Assembly (NCBI GenBank): GCA_002293125.1
Contig: DBCR01000075.1
Coordinates: forward strand, 3,350-60,571
Direction of reading: 5' to 3'
From: Opitutia bacterium UBA953
GTDB lineage: Bacteria; Verrucomicrobiota; Verrucomicrobiia; Opitutales; UBA953
DNA length: 57,222 nucleotides
Program-made: the position numbers and the translations under genes
Part shown: positions 8,120-17,236 of the stretch, in pieces
Position numbering within the stretch: the stretch's first letter is position 1
Layout: each line of letters begins with the position of its first letter
Notes under the pieces: generated by a model
Database searches by the model: none
Told to the model about the DNA's origin: nothing
Seen by the model: only the letters and a program-made list of their open reading frames with translations

Positions 8120-9484
8120 TCAGAAGCCCTGCGCGATCCGACCGTAAACGTCGGTCGAAGCGATCTGCGAGGGCAAGGCGACTCCAGCCGGCGCGATGAG
8201 CACCGGCCAGTCGAGCGGGTCCTCCGGGAGGCGGCCATGCGAGCCCTTCACGAGCGTGGCGTCCTGCGAGATGACTTTCATGAGCGCCTTGAAGCCGAGC
8301 TTCTTCTTCAGCAGGAACCAGGCGATGCTGAGCATCGGGAAACGGATCTTTGGGTCGATGAACAGTTCGACGGGGTCGTAGCCAGGCTTGCGGTGGATAT
8401 CCACGCAGCGCGCGAAATCGGGCTCACCCTGTCCTTCTTCCCACCAGTAATAAGAGAACCAGCTATGGCCGTCGGCGATGACGACGAAGTCGCCGCTACG
8501 CACGTGCTGGATACCGACAGCGGCCTGGCCATCGGCGTCGAGCACCTGGGCAACGCCGGGCGTGGCGAGCAGGACCTTGCGGACTTCCTCGCGGACCGAC
8601 GAATCGAGGACGACGACGTGCGCGACCTGGTGGTCGACGACGGCGAAGGCTTTCGAATTAAAGGTGTCGAGTGTGAGACTACCATCCTCGGGCTTGAGCT
8701 CGAGCCAGCCATGCCCGCGCAGGACTTTGTTCAGTGGGACGGCGCGGTCGACGGCGGTGATGGCGTATTCGGAGACGATGAGGACTTCGACACCGCGGGC
8801 TTCGAGGAATTCCGCGAGGTCGCCGACGAGCTTGTCGACATCACGACGCGCCACGTCGCAGCGCGGATCGGCGGGGCCGAAGCGCTGGAGGTCGTAGTCG
8901 AGGTGCGGCAGGTAGACCAGGCTGAGGTCGGGCTGCTCATGCTCTTCAATCCAGCGGGCGCTATCGGCGATCCACTGCGACGATGGCAGGCCAGCGCGCG
9001 GACCCCAGAATGAGTGGAACGGGAAATCACCGAGCTCACGCTTGAGCAGCTCCTTGTAACGCTGCGGGTAGCTCGCGATGTCGAAGATCTTCCCGCCGTC
9101 GGCCTTGTAGACCGGGCGTGGCGTGACCGAGATATCCGCCGCGGTGCCCATGTTGTACCACCAGAACAGGTTCGCGACCTTGAGCTTCGGGTTCTTGGCG
9201 TGGAGTTCGTCCCAGACCTTCGACGCGAGGACGACGCGGTTCGACTGCTTCCAGAACTGCACCTCGCTCAGCGTGCGGTCATACCAGCCGTTGCCGACGA
9301 TGCCATGCGTGCTCGGCTGCTTGCCGGTCAGGTAATCGGACTGCGCGGTGCAGGTGACGGCGGGGAATGCCGGACGTACTTGGGCGACGCTGCCCTTCGC
9401 GGCGCGCGCGGCGAGACGCGGCATGACGCCGGAACGAAGATCCCGGGCGGAGAGACCGACGACATTCAGGACCGCGCGGCGCAT
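8120..9484 (-). CDS. eboF: EboF-like alkaline phosphatase superfamily protein
   Basis: 454 residues of the nucleotide pyrophosphatase/phosphodiesterase branch of the alkaline phosphatase fold. Metal-site blocks are visible: FPAVTCTAQSDYLTGKQPSTHG (nucleophile region, Thr/Ser), YLPHLDYDLQRFGP and DGHSWFSYYWW. No signal peptide is obvious. Its start overlaps the end of eboD by 19 bases, so the two are translationally coupled. In the ebo cluster of cyanobacteria and other bacteria the last gene encodes such a protein. Its natural substrate is unknown; in Nostoc the cluster is linked to export of a scytonemin precursor to the periplasm. Confidence 0.82.
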   Translation of the reverse strand: MRRAVLNVVGLSARDLRSGVMPRLAARAAKGSVAQVRPAFPAVTCTAQSDYLTGKQPSTHGIVGNGWYDRTLSEVQFWKQSNRVVLASKVWDELHAKNPKLKVANLFWWYNMGTAADISVTPRPVYKADGGKIFDIASYPQRYKELLKRELGDFPFHSFWGPRAGLPSSQWIADSARWIEEHEQPDLSLVYLPHLDYDLQRFGPADPRCDVARRDVDKLVGDLAEFLEARGVEVLIVSEYAITAVDRAVPLNKVLRGHGWLELKPEDGSLTLDTFNSKAFAVVDHQVAHVVVLDSSVREEVRKVLLATPGVAQVLDADGQAAVGIQHVRSGDFVVIADGHSWFSYYWWEEGQGEPDFARCVDIHRKPGYDPVELFIDPKIRFPMLSIAWFLLKKKLGFKALMKVISQDATLVKGSHGRLPEDPLDWPVLIAPAGVALPSQIASTDVYGRIAQGF

Positions 9485-10617
9485 GGCTGCTGATCCCGCG
9501 CCCGCAGTTCGTCGGCGGCCTTACGCACGACGGCGGCAGGCATCACGTGGACCTGGGTGGACTTACCGATGGCGGTCGGCAGGACGAGCGTGAGCTGGCC
9601 GCCGAGGTGTTCGCGGAATTCTTCGAGGCCCGCCAGCATCGGCGCACCGCCTTCGAGGTGCATCTCTGGCGCGTAGATCTTGAAACCGAGGGCGACGAGC
9701 AGATTGAGGGTGCGTTCGGTCTCTTCCTGGCCGAAGAGCCCGAGCTCGCGGGCGCAGATGAGGTCGAGCGCCAGGCCGACGGCCACGGCTTCACCGTGCG
9801 TCAGGCGATGGTTCGTCATCGATTCGAGCTTGTGCGCGGCCCAATGGCCGAGGTCGAGCGGACGGGCGCTACCGAGTTCAAATGGGTCGCCATTGCCAGC
9901 GATGTGCTTCGCATGTAGTTCGGCGGAGCGGCGGACGGCTCGACCAATCGCAGGAATATTACCAGCGGCAAGCAGCGCGGATTCCTTTTCGAGGTTGGCG
10001 AAGAAGACCGGGTCCTTGAGGAGCGAGACCTTCACGGCCTCGACGAGGCCGTCGCGCAGACCGCGGGCGTCGAGCGAGGCGAGCAGCGCGAGGTCGTTGA
10101 CCACGGCGGCGGGCACGGCAAAGGCGCCGGTGAAATTCTTCTTACCAAAAGTGTTGATGCCGTTCTTCACGCCGACGCCGGCATCGCCCTGACCAAGGGT
10201 CGTGGTGGGCATGCGCACGAGACGCACGCCACGATGGGCGGTGGCGGCCGCGAAGCCGACGGCGTCAAGGAAGGCGCCACCGCCGATGGCGAGGACGTAC
10301 GAGTGGCGGCAGATCTTGTCGGCCTCGATCGCGGCCAGGGCGGCCTTGACGACGGCGGAGTCCTTCTTGGCGGCCTCACCGCCGGTGAGCACGAGAGGGG
10401 AACGGGTGAAGTGCACGCCCATGGCCTTGCCGTAGGCGGCGACCTCCGCGGCAAAGCCCGGACGGGAGTTGGCCAGGCCCGCATCGACGATGGGGATGAC
10501 CTTGGCGTCGGCAAAGAGGTCGGCGAGGACCCGGTTACCCGCAACGAACGCGCCTTCGGTGAAGAAGATGCGGTGGCGGTAGGTTACCGCGAATTCGAGG
10601 TCAAGGGAGTCGTCCAT
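9466..10617 (-). CDS. eboD: EboD, 3-dehydroquinate synthase-like sugar phosphate cyclase
   Basis: 383 residues. The NAD-binding and active-site architecture of dehydroquinate synthases is visible: GGEAAKKD (79-86), GGGAFLD (112-118), RLVRMPTTTLGQGDAGVGVK and DLGHWAAHKLE with LTHGEAVAVGL. The canonical GGKTGIN block of AroB is changed to VGVKNGIN and NLGHTFGH to DLGHWAAH, which marks it as an EboD-type cyclase rather than the housekeeping AroB. It overlaps eboF by 19 bases. A 96-base gap separates it from eboC, the only sizeable break in the cluster. Confidence 0.85.
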   Translation of the reverse strand: MDDSLDLEFAVTYRHRIFFTEGAFVAGNRVLADLFADAKVIPIVDAGLANSRPGFAAEVAAYGKAMGVHFTRSPLVLTGGEAAKKDSAVVKAALAAIEADKICRHSYVLAIGGGAFLDAVGFAAATAHRGVRLVRMPTTTLGQGDAGVGVKNGINTFGKKNFTGAFAVPAAVVNDLALLASLDARGLRDGLVEAVKVSLLKDPVFFANLEKESALLAAGNIPAIGRAVRRSAELHAKHIAGNGDPFELGSARPLDLGHWAAHKLESMTNHRLTHGEAVAVGLALDLICARELGLFGQEETERTLNLLVALGFKIYAPEMHLEGGAPMLAGLEEFREHLGGQLTLVLPTAIGKSTQVHVMPAAVVRKAADELRARDQQPCAARS

Positions 10618-10713
10618 AGCCCTGGGGGAGGGTTAATCAGAAAGAGTGAGACGCCTGAGGACAAGCCCAGTTCCCAGAAAACCCAGCCAGACCGAAGAAA
10701 ATCCCCTGTTTCC

Positions 10714-11724
10714 TCAGGTTGAGGGAATCTGCTTCCGCCAACGCAGGACGAGGCGCATGGCGAACCAGGCCATCCCCACGGCAAGCAAGAGCAGGCAAGC
10801 GGCGTCGAAGAGCGCCTCGGGGTGCACGCCCTTGCGACGAATCAACACGGAGAGACAGATGAAGACCAGGTAGCCGTTGGTCATGGCATCGATCAGCGGC
10901 ATGGACGCCAAGCGATCGGCCACGCGGGCGCCGACGCCGCCCGGCAACGGATGACGACGGTTCGAGCGGACGAGCCACCAGACGTAAACCGCGGACCAGA
11001 GCAGCATCCACGGCCAGAAGAAGCCGACCGCCCAGAAGAGAGGGGCCGGCGCGACGAACAATAGCGCCTCGACCCAACGGCCGGCGCCGCCGCCGGTAGC
11101 CTCATGGCGCGCGACCAGGGTGATGGCGTAAGTCAGGAGCCAGAGCGCGAACATGTGCGCGAAGAGGATCCAGTCCGAATCCGCCAACGGCGGGAAGAAG
11201 ATGCTTTCGCCGACGACGAGGAAGCCGATGAGCGGGAGCATGGCGCGGCAGAGGCCCATCACGGCCGGCGCCCAGCTCACGCCTTTGTGCCAGCGATCGT
11301 AGACGATCACGCAGAGAGCGAGGAGCAGCGCGACGATCGTCACGGCGAGGCGCGTGCCAGCCGGCGCCGCCGCTACGGTGAGCACGAAACCGGCCGCGAG
11401 CGCGCCCCACCCTGCCCGCAAAGCGTCGCGGACGTCGATGAGCCCCGCCGGGATCGGGCGCGTCGACCGACGTTCGGCGTCCCAGCGCGCGTCGAAGGCG
11501 TCGTTGAGGATCATGCCGCCGACATAGGTCAACGAGACGCCCAGAAGCAGCAGAAGCAGCGAGCCCCAGGCGGGCGAGTCCGGCGGCTGCTTCCAGAAGT
11601 CCGTGCCGAGCGGGGGCAGGCGCAGGCCTTGGGCGAGCAACCAGCCAGCGATGACGTTGCTCCAGACAGTCGGCAGATTCGAGCCACGGGAGAGGATGAG
11701 CCAGCCACGCAGCTTCGGACTCAT
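10714..11724 (-). CDS. eboC: EboC, UbiA-family prenyltransferase-like membrane protein
   Basis: 336 residues with about eight membrane segments. The UbiA aspartate-rich site is visible as NDAFDARWDAERRSTRPIPAG near residue 73 and a second acidic motif YDRWHKG near 165. UbiA proteins join prenyl chains to aromatic or polar acceptors in the membrane; EboC substrates are unproven. ATG 11724 lies one base after the eboE stop codon, so the genes are tightly coupled. Confidence 0.87.
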   Translation of the reverse strand: MSPKLRGWLILSRGSNLPTVWSNVIAGWLLAQGLRLPPLGTDFWKQPPDSPAWGSLLLLLLGVSLTYVGGMILNDAFDARWDAERRSTRPIPAGLIDVRDALRAGWGALAAGFVLTVAAAPAGTRLAVTIVALLLALCVIVYDRWHKGVSWAPAVMGLCRAMLPLIGFLVVGESIFFPPLADSDWILFAHMFALWLLTYAITLVARHEATGGGAGRWVEALLFVAPAPLFWAVGFFWPWMLLWSAVYVWWLVRSNRRHPLPGGVGARVADRLASMPLIDAMTNGYLVFICLSVLIRRKGVHPEALFDAACLLLLAVGMAWFAMRLVLRWRKQIPST

Positions 11725-11725
11725 C

Positions 11726-12898
11726 TCAGAGGGGCTTCACGCCGCGCTGCGCGAGTTCAGCGAGCGTCCAGCGATACTCCTCGGCGATCATGTCGGCGAC
11801 GTCAGCCGCGCGGACCTCGGGCGGCAGGACTTCCCACGTGTAAGTCTCGATCTCGAGTTCGCGACAGGCGCCGGGCGCCTTGGCGATGACATCGAGCGCG
11901 GCCTTGAGGTGGTCGTTGGTCGTGGAGAGTTCGTCGGAGAGTCGGTCGGCGTTCACGGGCACGTGGAAGTGCACGCGGAGTTCCTCGAGCGCGCGCAGCT
12001 GATCAATCGCCGCCATGGCGAACGGGATGTCCTTGAAGCGCACGATGGAGCCGTCCCTGGCGCGACCCATGGTCTGGTGCAGGTAGGTGGGCTCGTGCAT
12101 CTTCGCGAGACGCGCGAGGGCGACTTCGGTGGGCTTGAGCTTGAGCGCGGAGCTGAGGTGGAACTTGAGCACCGGCGCGCCGCCGGCGTTGAGGCGCGCG
12201 ATGGCCTCATGAGCCTCTTCGTATTGCAGCGCAAAGTGACAGGTGTCGTAGGCGATGCCGAGGTGCGCGTCGACGAGGCCCTGGGCGGGCTCTTCGGCAC
12301 GGAGCTGTTCGAACAGACGCAACGCTTCGGGCGTGTTCTCAGCGTGGCCGATCGGCTCGGGCTCAAGCGCGAGGCGCAGGTGCGTGCCCGTGCGATCGCG
12401 TAGGCGGGCGAGGTGTTCGGCGCACGCTAGCAGGTTGCGACGCATGACCTTGAGTTCGTCGGCATTACGGCCGAAGTCCTTGAACGAACCCGGCAGCGTG
12501 CTGACGGTGCCGACTTTGTCGGGCGGACCAAACGTAGCGAGGAGGTCGAAGAGGCGGTTAGTGTATTCGAGGCGCGGCGCTTCGCACCAATCCGGCGCGA
12601 AGACGTTGTCCTTCACGGCCTGGCCATGGAAAGGGCCGAACGGGAAACCGTTGATGCCGGCAACGACGCAGTTCTCCTTGTCGAGCCAAGCGCGGAAGGC
12701 CGCGAGCGTGGCGGGGACGGCGAGTTCCTTCGCGGCGAGGTCGCCGAGGCGCAGGCCGAGGACGTATGTCTTGCCGGGGCAGACGCGGTCGCGCACGCGG
12801 AGCGCGTGGTCGCGGAGGCCGGCAAACGTCTCGACCCACCCTTCGCCGCGGTGGACGTTGGTGCAGTAGGCGAGAGAAAGTCCGGACGTGAGCTTCAC
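11726..12898 (-). CDS. eboE: EboE, xylose isomerase-like TIM barrel protein
   Basis: 390 residues from GTG 12898 (VKLTSGLSLAYCTNVHRGEG). The frame is open further upstream into eboB, but that extension is Arg-rich shadow sequence and is rejected. The protein shows AP-endonuclease/xylose isomerase blocks: TYVLGLRLGD, NGFPFGPFHG, LALEPEPIGH, GIAYDTCHFALQYE and LKFHLSSALK. Glu, Asp and His in these blocks are the expected metal ligands. NCBI-style naming for this family is metabolite traffic protein EboE. It starts 5 bases after the eboB stop. Confidence 0.86.
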   Translation of the reverse strand: MKLTSGLSLAYCTNVHRGEGWVETFAGLRDHALRVRDRVCPGKTYVLGLRLGDLAAKELAVPATLAAFRAWLDKENCVVAGINGFPFGPFHGQAVKDNVFAPDWCEAPRLEYTNRLFDLLATFGPPDKVGTVSTLPGSFKDFGRNADELKVMRRNLLACAEHLARLRDRTGTHLRLALEPEPIGHAENTPEALRLFEQLRAEEPAQGLVDAHLGIAYDTCHFALQYEEAHEAIARLNAGGAPVLKFHLSSALKLKPTEVALARLAKMHEPTYLHQTMGRARDGSIVRFKDIPFAMAAIDQLRALEELRVHFHVPVNADRLSDELSTTNDHLKAALDVIAKAPGACRELEIETYTWEVLPPEVRAADVADMIAEEYRWTLAELAQRGVKPL

Positions 12899-12903
12899 GC
12901 GGG

Positions 12904-13719
12904 TCAGGCCTGGGCGGCGGGGTCCTGGAAGCGCGGCGACTGCGAGAGGAACTTCACCGGATTGCCGTAGACGAGTCGGTCGATGGCGGCGGCAGAGTGG
13001 CCGCGGCGACGCATCTCCTGCGCGGCCTTGGGCACGGACAACGGATCGCTGTGGCCCCAATCGCACGCGCTGTTGAGCCAGACGCGCTGGGCGGAGACGG
13101 ATTCGATCATGTCGATGGCGCGCACGGGCGTGGCCTTCGATTCGGGATAGAGCGTGATGCCGGCCCAGAAGCCTTGGTCGAGGACTTCGTGGATGGTATG
13201 CTCCTCGACGTGATCGATGATCACGCGCTCGGGCTTCACGACGCCATTCGCCTTGAGGCAATCCATGATCAGGCGCGTGCCCTTACGCTTGTCCTCGAGG
13301 TGCGGTGTGTGCACGAGGATCATCTGGTCATACTGCACCGCGAGGGCGATGTGCTGCTCGAGCACCTTCATCTCGTTGCGCGTATTCTTGTTGAGGCCGA
13401 TCTCGCCGATGCCGAGCACCGTCGGGGCCTTCAGGAATTCCGGGACCAGCGCGAGGACGTCGGCGGCGAGCGCCATGTCTTCGGATTCCTTCGGGTTGAT
13501 GCACAACCAGGAGTAATGCGGCAGGCCGTACTTGGCGGCGCGCTTAGGCTCATGCTGCGTCAGCTGACAGAAGTAGTCGTAGAAGCCGTCGGCGGATTTG
13601 CGATCGAAGCCGGCCCAGAAGGCGGGCTCGCAAATCGCGGCGCAGCCGGCGAGGGCCATGGCCTGATAGTCGTCGGTGGTGCGGCTCACCATGTGGCCGT
13701 GCGGTTCGATGTAACGCAT
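12904..13719 (-). CDS. eboB: EboB, TatD-family metal-dependent hydrolase
   Basis: 271 residues, usual length. The N-terminal metal motif is EPHGHMVSRTTDDY; further blocks are GEIGLNKNT, LVHTPHLEDKRKG and IIDHVEEHT, with NSACDWGHSD at the C-terminal side. This matches the TatD-like amidohydrolase of ebo clusters rather than the DNase TatD. It heads the recognised run eboB-E-C-D-F and is preceded 9 bases upstream by a small unknown gene. Confidence 0.87.
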   Translation of the reverse strand: MRYIEPHGHMVSRTTDDYQAMALAGCAAICEPAFWAGFDRKSADGFYDYFCQLTQHEPKRAAKYGLPHYSWLCINPKESEDMALAADVLALVPEFLKAPTVLGIGEIGLNKNTRNEMKVLEQHIALAVQYDQMILVHTPHLEDKRKGTRLIMDCLKANGVVKPERVIIDHVEEHTIHEVLDQGFWAGITLYPESKATPVRAIDMIESVSAQRVWLNSACDWGHSDPLSVPKAAQEMRRRGHSAAAIDRLVYGNPVKFLSQSPRFQDPAAQA

Positions 13720-13728
13720 GGTCGTGGC

Positions 13729-14031
13729 TTACTTAAGACCGGGCCAGACGCCCGACGCGGCCTTGGTGTCGGCCTTTTCAATCGGGGCGACGGAGGGGTC
13801 GCTCCAGAGGTTCAAGATGCGGGCGACGCGGCCTTCGTCCTTCTCAAGGAGGAGCGAGAGCGCGGCGCGGAGGCCGCGAACGCGGTGGTCTTCGCCGCCG
13901 GCGGCGCGGTCGAGGCGGTCGAGGAAGGCTGCCAGGTCGAGCAGCTTATACCGAGCGTCCATGAAATGCAGGTCGGCCACCTGCTCGCGGGTGCGAGCGG
14001 GGGCGCCGGGATGGGGTTGGGGGGTCGACAT
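13729..14031 (-). CDS. Small unknown protein at the head of the ebo cluster
   Basis: 100 residues from ATG 14031 (MSTPQPHPGAPARTREQVAD); an earlier ATG at 14097 would add 22 residues. The centre is helical and charged (FMDARYKLLDLAAFLDRLDR) and the C-terminus is KAASGVWPGLK. It occupies the position of eboA but is much shorter than the roughly 200-250-residue EboA proteins, and I see no convincing similarity. It is 9 bases from eboB and almost certainly co-transcribed. Confidence 0.65.
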   Translation of the reverse strand: MSTPQPHPGAPARTREQVADLHFMDARYKLLDLAAFLDRLDRAAGGEDHRVRGLRAALSLLLEKDEGRVARILNLWSDPSVAPIEKADTKAASGVWPGLK

Positions 14032-14125
14032 GAGGAAGGCACGCCTGCGCGCACTTGGATGAGACACCAAAGTGCGGCAGAGGTCCCCGCTGGTCAAGCC
14101 ACCCCGCCCAAAGGCAGGTGCCGGC

Positions 14126-14599
14126 TTACTTCTTGGCCGGAGCTTCCTTCGATTCCTTGGCTTCCTTATCGTACTCGGCCGCGGTCCATGGGGTCTTGCG
14201 GTCGGCGTACTTCTTCTTGATGGCCGTGACTTCGGCTTCGGTCACGGTCGGGCCGGTGTTGCCCCAGCTGTGGTTCACGTAATTGACGACGTCGGCGATG
14301 TCCTTGTCGGTGAGGCCAGCGACCGGAGGCATCATGCTATTATAAGTGACGCCCTTGACCGTGATAGGACCCTGCATGCCGTTGACGATGTTACGGACGG
14401 CGATGGAGGCGTCCTTGGAAACCCACTCGGAACCGGCGAGGGGCGGGAAGACCGGAGGGATGCCCATGCCGGTCGGCTGGTGGCAGGCGATGCAGGTGCG
14501 GGAGTAGACGGCTTGGCCGCGCTTCATGGAGTCGGCGTCGGGAGCGGCGGCGGCGGCGGCGGCGAGGAAGCAGAGGGCGAAGGACTTGAGGGAGGTCAT
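14126..14599 (-). CDS. Exported small class I cytochrome c
   Basis: 157 residues from ATG 14599; the longer frame to 14659 is not needed because the signal peptide MTSLKSFALCFLAAAAAAA starts here. The heme-binding motif is CIACH (36-40), with NSMMPPVAG supplying the likely axial methionine. The C-terminal tail is Lys/Glu-rich. It is probably a periplasmic electron carrier. It is on the same strand as the ebo genes, 94 bases upstream of the small gene, and divergent from the PAS-AraC regulator. Confidence 0.88.
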   Translation of the reverse strand: MTSLKSFALCFLAAAAAAAPDADSMKRGQAVYSRTCIACHQPTGMGIPPVFPPLAGSEWVSKDASIAVRNIVNGMQGPITVKGVTYNSMMPPVAGLTDKDIADVVNYVNHSWGNTGPTVTEAEVTAIKKKYADRKTPWTAAEYDKEAKESKEAPAKK

Positions 14600-14827
14600 G
14601 GGTGATCGGTGAACGGTACTGGTGGGAGGAATAGGGAAGACCTCAAAATCAAAAAGCAATTCCCTCCCATCAGGGGGAGGTAATTAGCCTAGGGACGGCG
14701 GGCCATTAGGCCGACCTGCCGAGGTTTAATGCGACAAATGACCGCTTCAGAGGCCGATGGCTCCATGGGCCTTGCACCCTATTAAAATGCGGTGGAAACC
14801 TGTCGGAAGCCCCCTAGCGTACTTGGT

Positions 14828-15568
14828 ATGAAGACGCCAGACCCCCGCTCGGACTGGATGCGCGGCATGCGCCCGGAGAGCCTGCGGAGCGTCTTCGACC
14901 ACCTCCCCGGGGTGATGTTCTTCGCCAAGGATCTGGCGGGGCGTTTCACGATGGCCAACCTCGCCTTCGCCCAGCGTTGCGGCGTCGCCGATGAGGCCAG
15001 CCTGCTCGGCAAATCCGACGAGGATATCTTTCCGCCAGAGCTGGCCGCGGCCTTCAAGAAGAAGGATCTCCAGATCTGCCAGACGGGCCAGCCCATGCCG
15101 CGCATCATCGAGCTCTTCCCGAACGCTGACGGCGAACACGTCTGGTACGAGACCACCAAGGTCCCGCTCTTCGACGAGGCTGGTCGCGCCTGCGGGGTCT
15201 GCGGCACGGTCCGCAGTTACGAAGGCACGAAAGCCTTGCTCGAGCCGTTCCTCCAAGTCGAAGCCGCGGCGGAGTTCATCAAGGACAACCTCACCGCCGC
15301 CCTTAACATAGCCAAGCTGGCCAAGCTCACCGGGATGTCGGTCCGCCAGTTCGAACGTAAATTCCACAAGGCCTACCAGGTCAGCCCCCGCGGCTACCTG
15401 GTCCGTATGCGGGTGGCCGCGGCCACGGACCTCCTCCGGACGACAGACCTCCGGCCCTCCGAAATCGCCCACCAGACGGGGTTCTACGACGCCAGCGATT
15501 TCTCCCGCCAGTTCCGCCGGGCGATGAAGGTCAGCCCGACCGAGTTCCGCCATAACCTGAAGGCCTGA
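14828..15568 (+). CDS. PAS-AraC transcriptional regulator
   Basis: 246 residues from ATG 14828. The N-terminal half is a PAS sensor domain (about 15-130: DHLPGVMFFAKDLAGRFTMA, GKSDEDIFPPELAAAFKKKD). The C-terminal half carries two AraC-type helix-turn-helix motifs (LAKLTGMSVRQFERKFHKAY and IAHQTGFYDASDFSRQFRRA, then VSPTEFR). This domain pairing is common in Verrucomicrobia. It is divergent from the cytochrome/ebo block and 90 bases upstream of an MFS transporter, so either neighbour could be its target. Confidence 0.92.
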   Translation: MKTPDPRSDWMRGMRPESLRSVFDHLPGVMFFAKDLAGRFTMANLAFAQRCGVADEASLLGKSDEDIFPPELAAAFKKKDLQICQTGQPMPRIIELFPNADGEHVWYETTKVPLFDEAGRACGVCGTVRSYEGTKALLEPFLQVEAAAEFIKDNLTAALNIAKLAKLTGMSVRQFERKFHKAYQVSPRGYLVRMRVAAATDLLRTTDLRPSEIAHQTGFYDASDFSRQFRRAMKVSPTEFRHNLKA

Positions 15569-15658
15569 CCCGGGGGCGCGGGGAGGGGTCTACCCCCACT
15601 TGCCTCCTCGACAGAGGGGGTCTGATGGGTTTTATTCACACCCGTACCCCCTACATCT

Positions 15659-17215
15659 ATGCAAGAAACTACTGTACCCAATGCGAAGCGCCTCCTCTGG
15701 GCCGGCTTCATGGCTATCCTCGCGGCCGGCGTCGGCTTCGCCCTCCGCGGCGGCATCTTCGGCGCTTGGGCGTCCGAATACGGCTTCAACGCCTCCCAGC
15801 TCGGTGCCATCGGCGGCGCCGGCTTCTCGGGCTTCTGCTTCGGTATCATCATCGGCGGCGTGATCGTCGACAAGATCGGCTACGGCAAGCTCGTCGCCCT
15901 CGCCCTCCTCGGCCACATCGTCTCGGCCTTCGTCACCTTCGGCGCCTCCACCCCGCAGAACGCGTATGACTTCCTCTACTGGGGCATGTTCATCTTCGCC
16001 TTCGCGAACGGCACCCTCGAAGCCGTGGCCAACCCGCTCGTCGCCACGATCTTCCCCAAGCAGCGCACGCACTACCTGAACATCCTGCACGCCTCCTGGC
16101 CCCTCGGCATGGTCGTCGGCGCCGTCGCTTCCTACCTCCTCGGTTCCATCATGGGCCTCGGCTGGAAAGCTCAGCTCTCCTTCTACCTCGTCCCGACCAT
16201 CGCCTACGCGGTCATGTTCATGGGCCAGTCCTTCCCGAAGTCGGAAGCCGCCGAGAAGGGCGCCTCCTTCTCCGAGATGTTCAAGGACGTCGGCATCCTG
16301 GGCTCGCTCGTCGCTTGCTACCTGCTCTCGATCTTCCTCGGTAACGTCCTCGGCCCGGTCTTCAACGTCCCTAACCTCGGCCTCATCCTCGCTGGCGCCC
16401 TCCTGATTGCCGTGGGTGTCATCACCCGCTTCTCCATCGGTTCCTTCCTCCTCTTCGTGCTCTTCATCACCCACGCCCTCGTCGGCGCGGTCGAGCTCGG
16501 CACCGACGGCTGGATCGAAGCCATCACGGGCAACCTCTTCACCCCGGAACAGGGTAAGATCCTCTTCATCCTGACCTCGGCCATCATGTTCGGCCTCCGC
16601 TTCTGCGCTCACTTCATCGAGACGAAGCTCGGCCTCTCCCCGATCGGCATCCTGTTGGTCTCGGCGCTCCTCGCCTTCGGCGGCCTCCAGCTCGCCTCCG
16701 GCATGCAGAGCTTCGGTGTCGCTTGCATCGCCCTCGGTATCTACGCCCTCGGTAAGACGTTCTTCTGGCCCACGATGCTCGCCGTCGTCGGCGACCGCTT
16801 CCCGCGCTCTGGCGCCGTCGCGATGTCCATCATGGGCGGTATCGGCATGCTCTCCGCCGGCCTGATCGGCGGCCCCGGTCTCGGCTACGCCAAGGACCGC
16901 TTCACGAGCGAGTCCCTCAGCACCACCGCCCCGGCGGTCTATGCGGCCAACAAGTCGGCCACGGAGTCCAAGTTCCTCTTCCTCGCCCCGGTGACCGCGG
17001 TCGCAGGTGATAAGCTCGAAGCCGCCAAGAAGGCCGGCGAAAAGGGCACGGCTGACCAGAAGGCCATCGTCGCCGCCAACCAGGCCGGCGACCGTGCCAC
17101 GCTGAGGGCGGACTCCTACATCCCCTTCGCGATGGCCCTCATCTTCCTGGGTCTGTTCTTCTACTTCAAGAGCATCGGCGGCTACCGCGCCCTGAAGATC
17201 GAAGAGCAGGTCTAA
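15659..17215 (+). CDS. MFS transporter, probably sugar permease
   Basis: 518 residues with about 12 membrane segments and a large loop near 420-485. The N-terminal half has the MFS signature GVIVDKIGYGK in the loop between helices 2 and 3. The general layout (GGIFGAWASEYGFNASQLGA) resembles sugar:proton symporters of the fucose permease type, but the substrate is not determined. A strong terminator follows 21 bases after the stop. The upstream PAS-AraC gene suggests inducible control. Codons are strongly GC-biased, suggesting good expression. Confidence 0.88.
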   Translation: MQETTVPNAKRLLWAGFMAILAAGVGFALRGGIFGAWASEYGFNASQLGAIGGAGFSGFCFGIIIGGVIVDKIGYGKLVALALLGHIVSAFVTFGASTPQNAYDFLYWGMFIFAFANGTLEAVANPLVATIFPKQRTHYLNILHASWPLGMVVGAVASYLLGSIMGLGWKAQLSFYLVPTIAYAVMFMGQSFPKSEAAEKGASFSEMFKDVGILGSLVACYLLSIFLGNVLGPVFNVPNLGLILAGALLIAVGVITRFSIGSFLLFVLFITHALVGAVELGTDGWIEAITGNLFTPEQGKILFILTSAIMFGLRFCAHFIETKLGLSPIGILLVSALLAFGGLQLASGMQSFGVACIALGIYALGKTFFWPTMLAVVGDRFPRSGAVAMSIMGGIGMLSAGLIGGPGLGYAKDRFTSESLSTTAPAVYAANKSATESKFLFLAPVTAVAGDKLEAAKKAGEKGTADQKAIVAANQAGDRATLRADSYIPFAMALIFLGLFFYFKSIGGYRALKIEEQV

Positions 17216-17236
17216 GCGACCCGCCCTTCCCCTCCG

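Noticed and set aside
12899..13261. 5' extension of the eboE frame to an upstream ATG
   Set aside because: The extra 121 residues are Arg-rich, overlap eboB out of frame and are not part of the TIM barrel. GTG 12898 fits better.
13729..14031. Naming the small gene eboA
   Set aside because: It is far too short and lacks a recognisable EboA signature; only its position fits.
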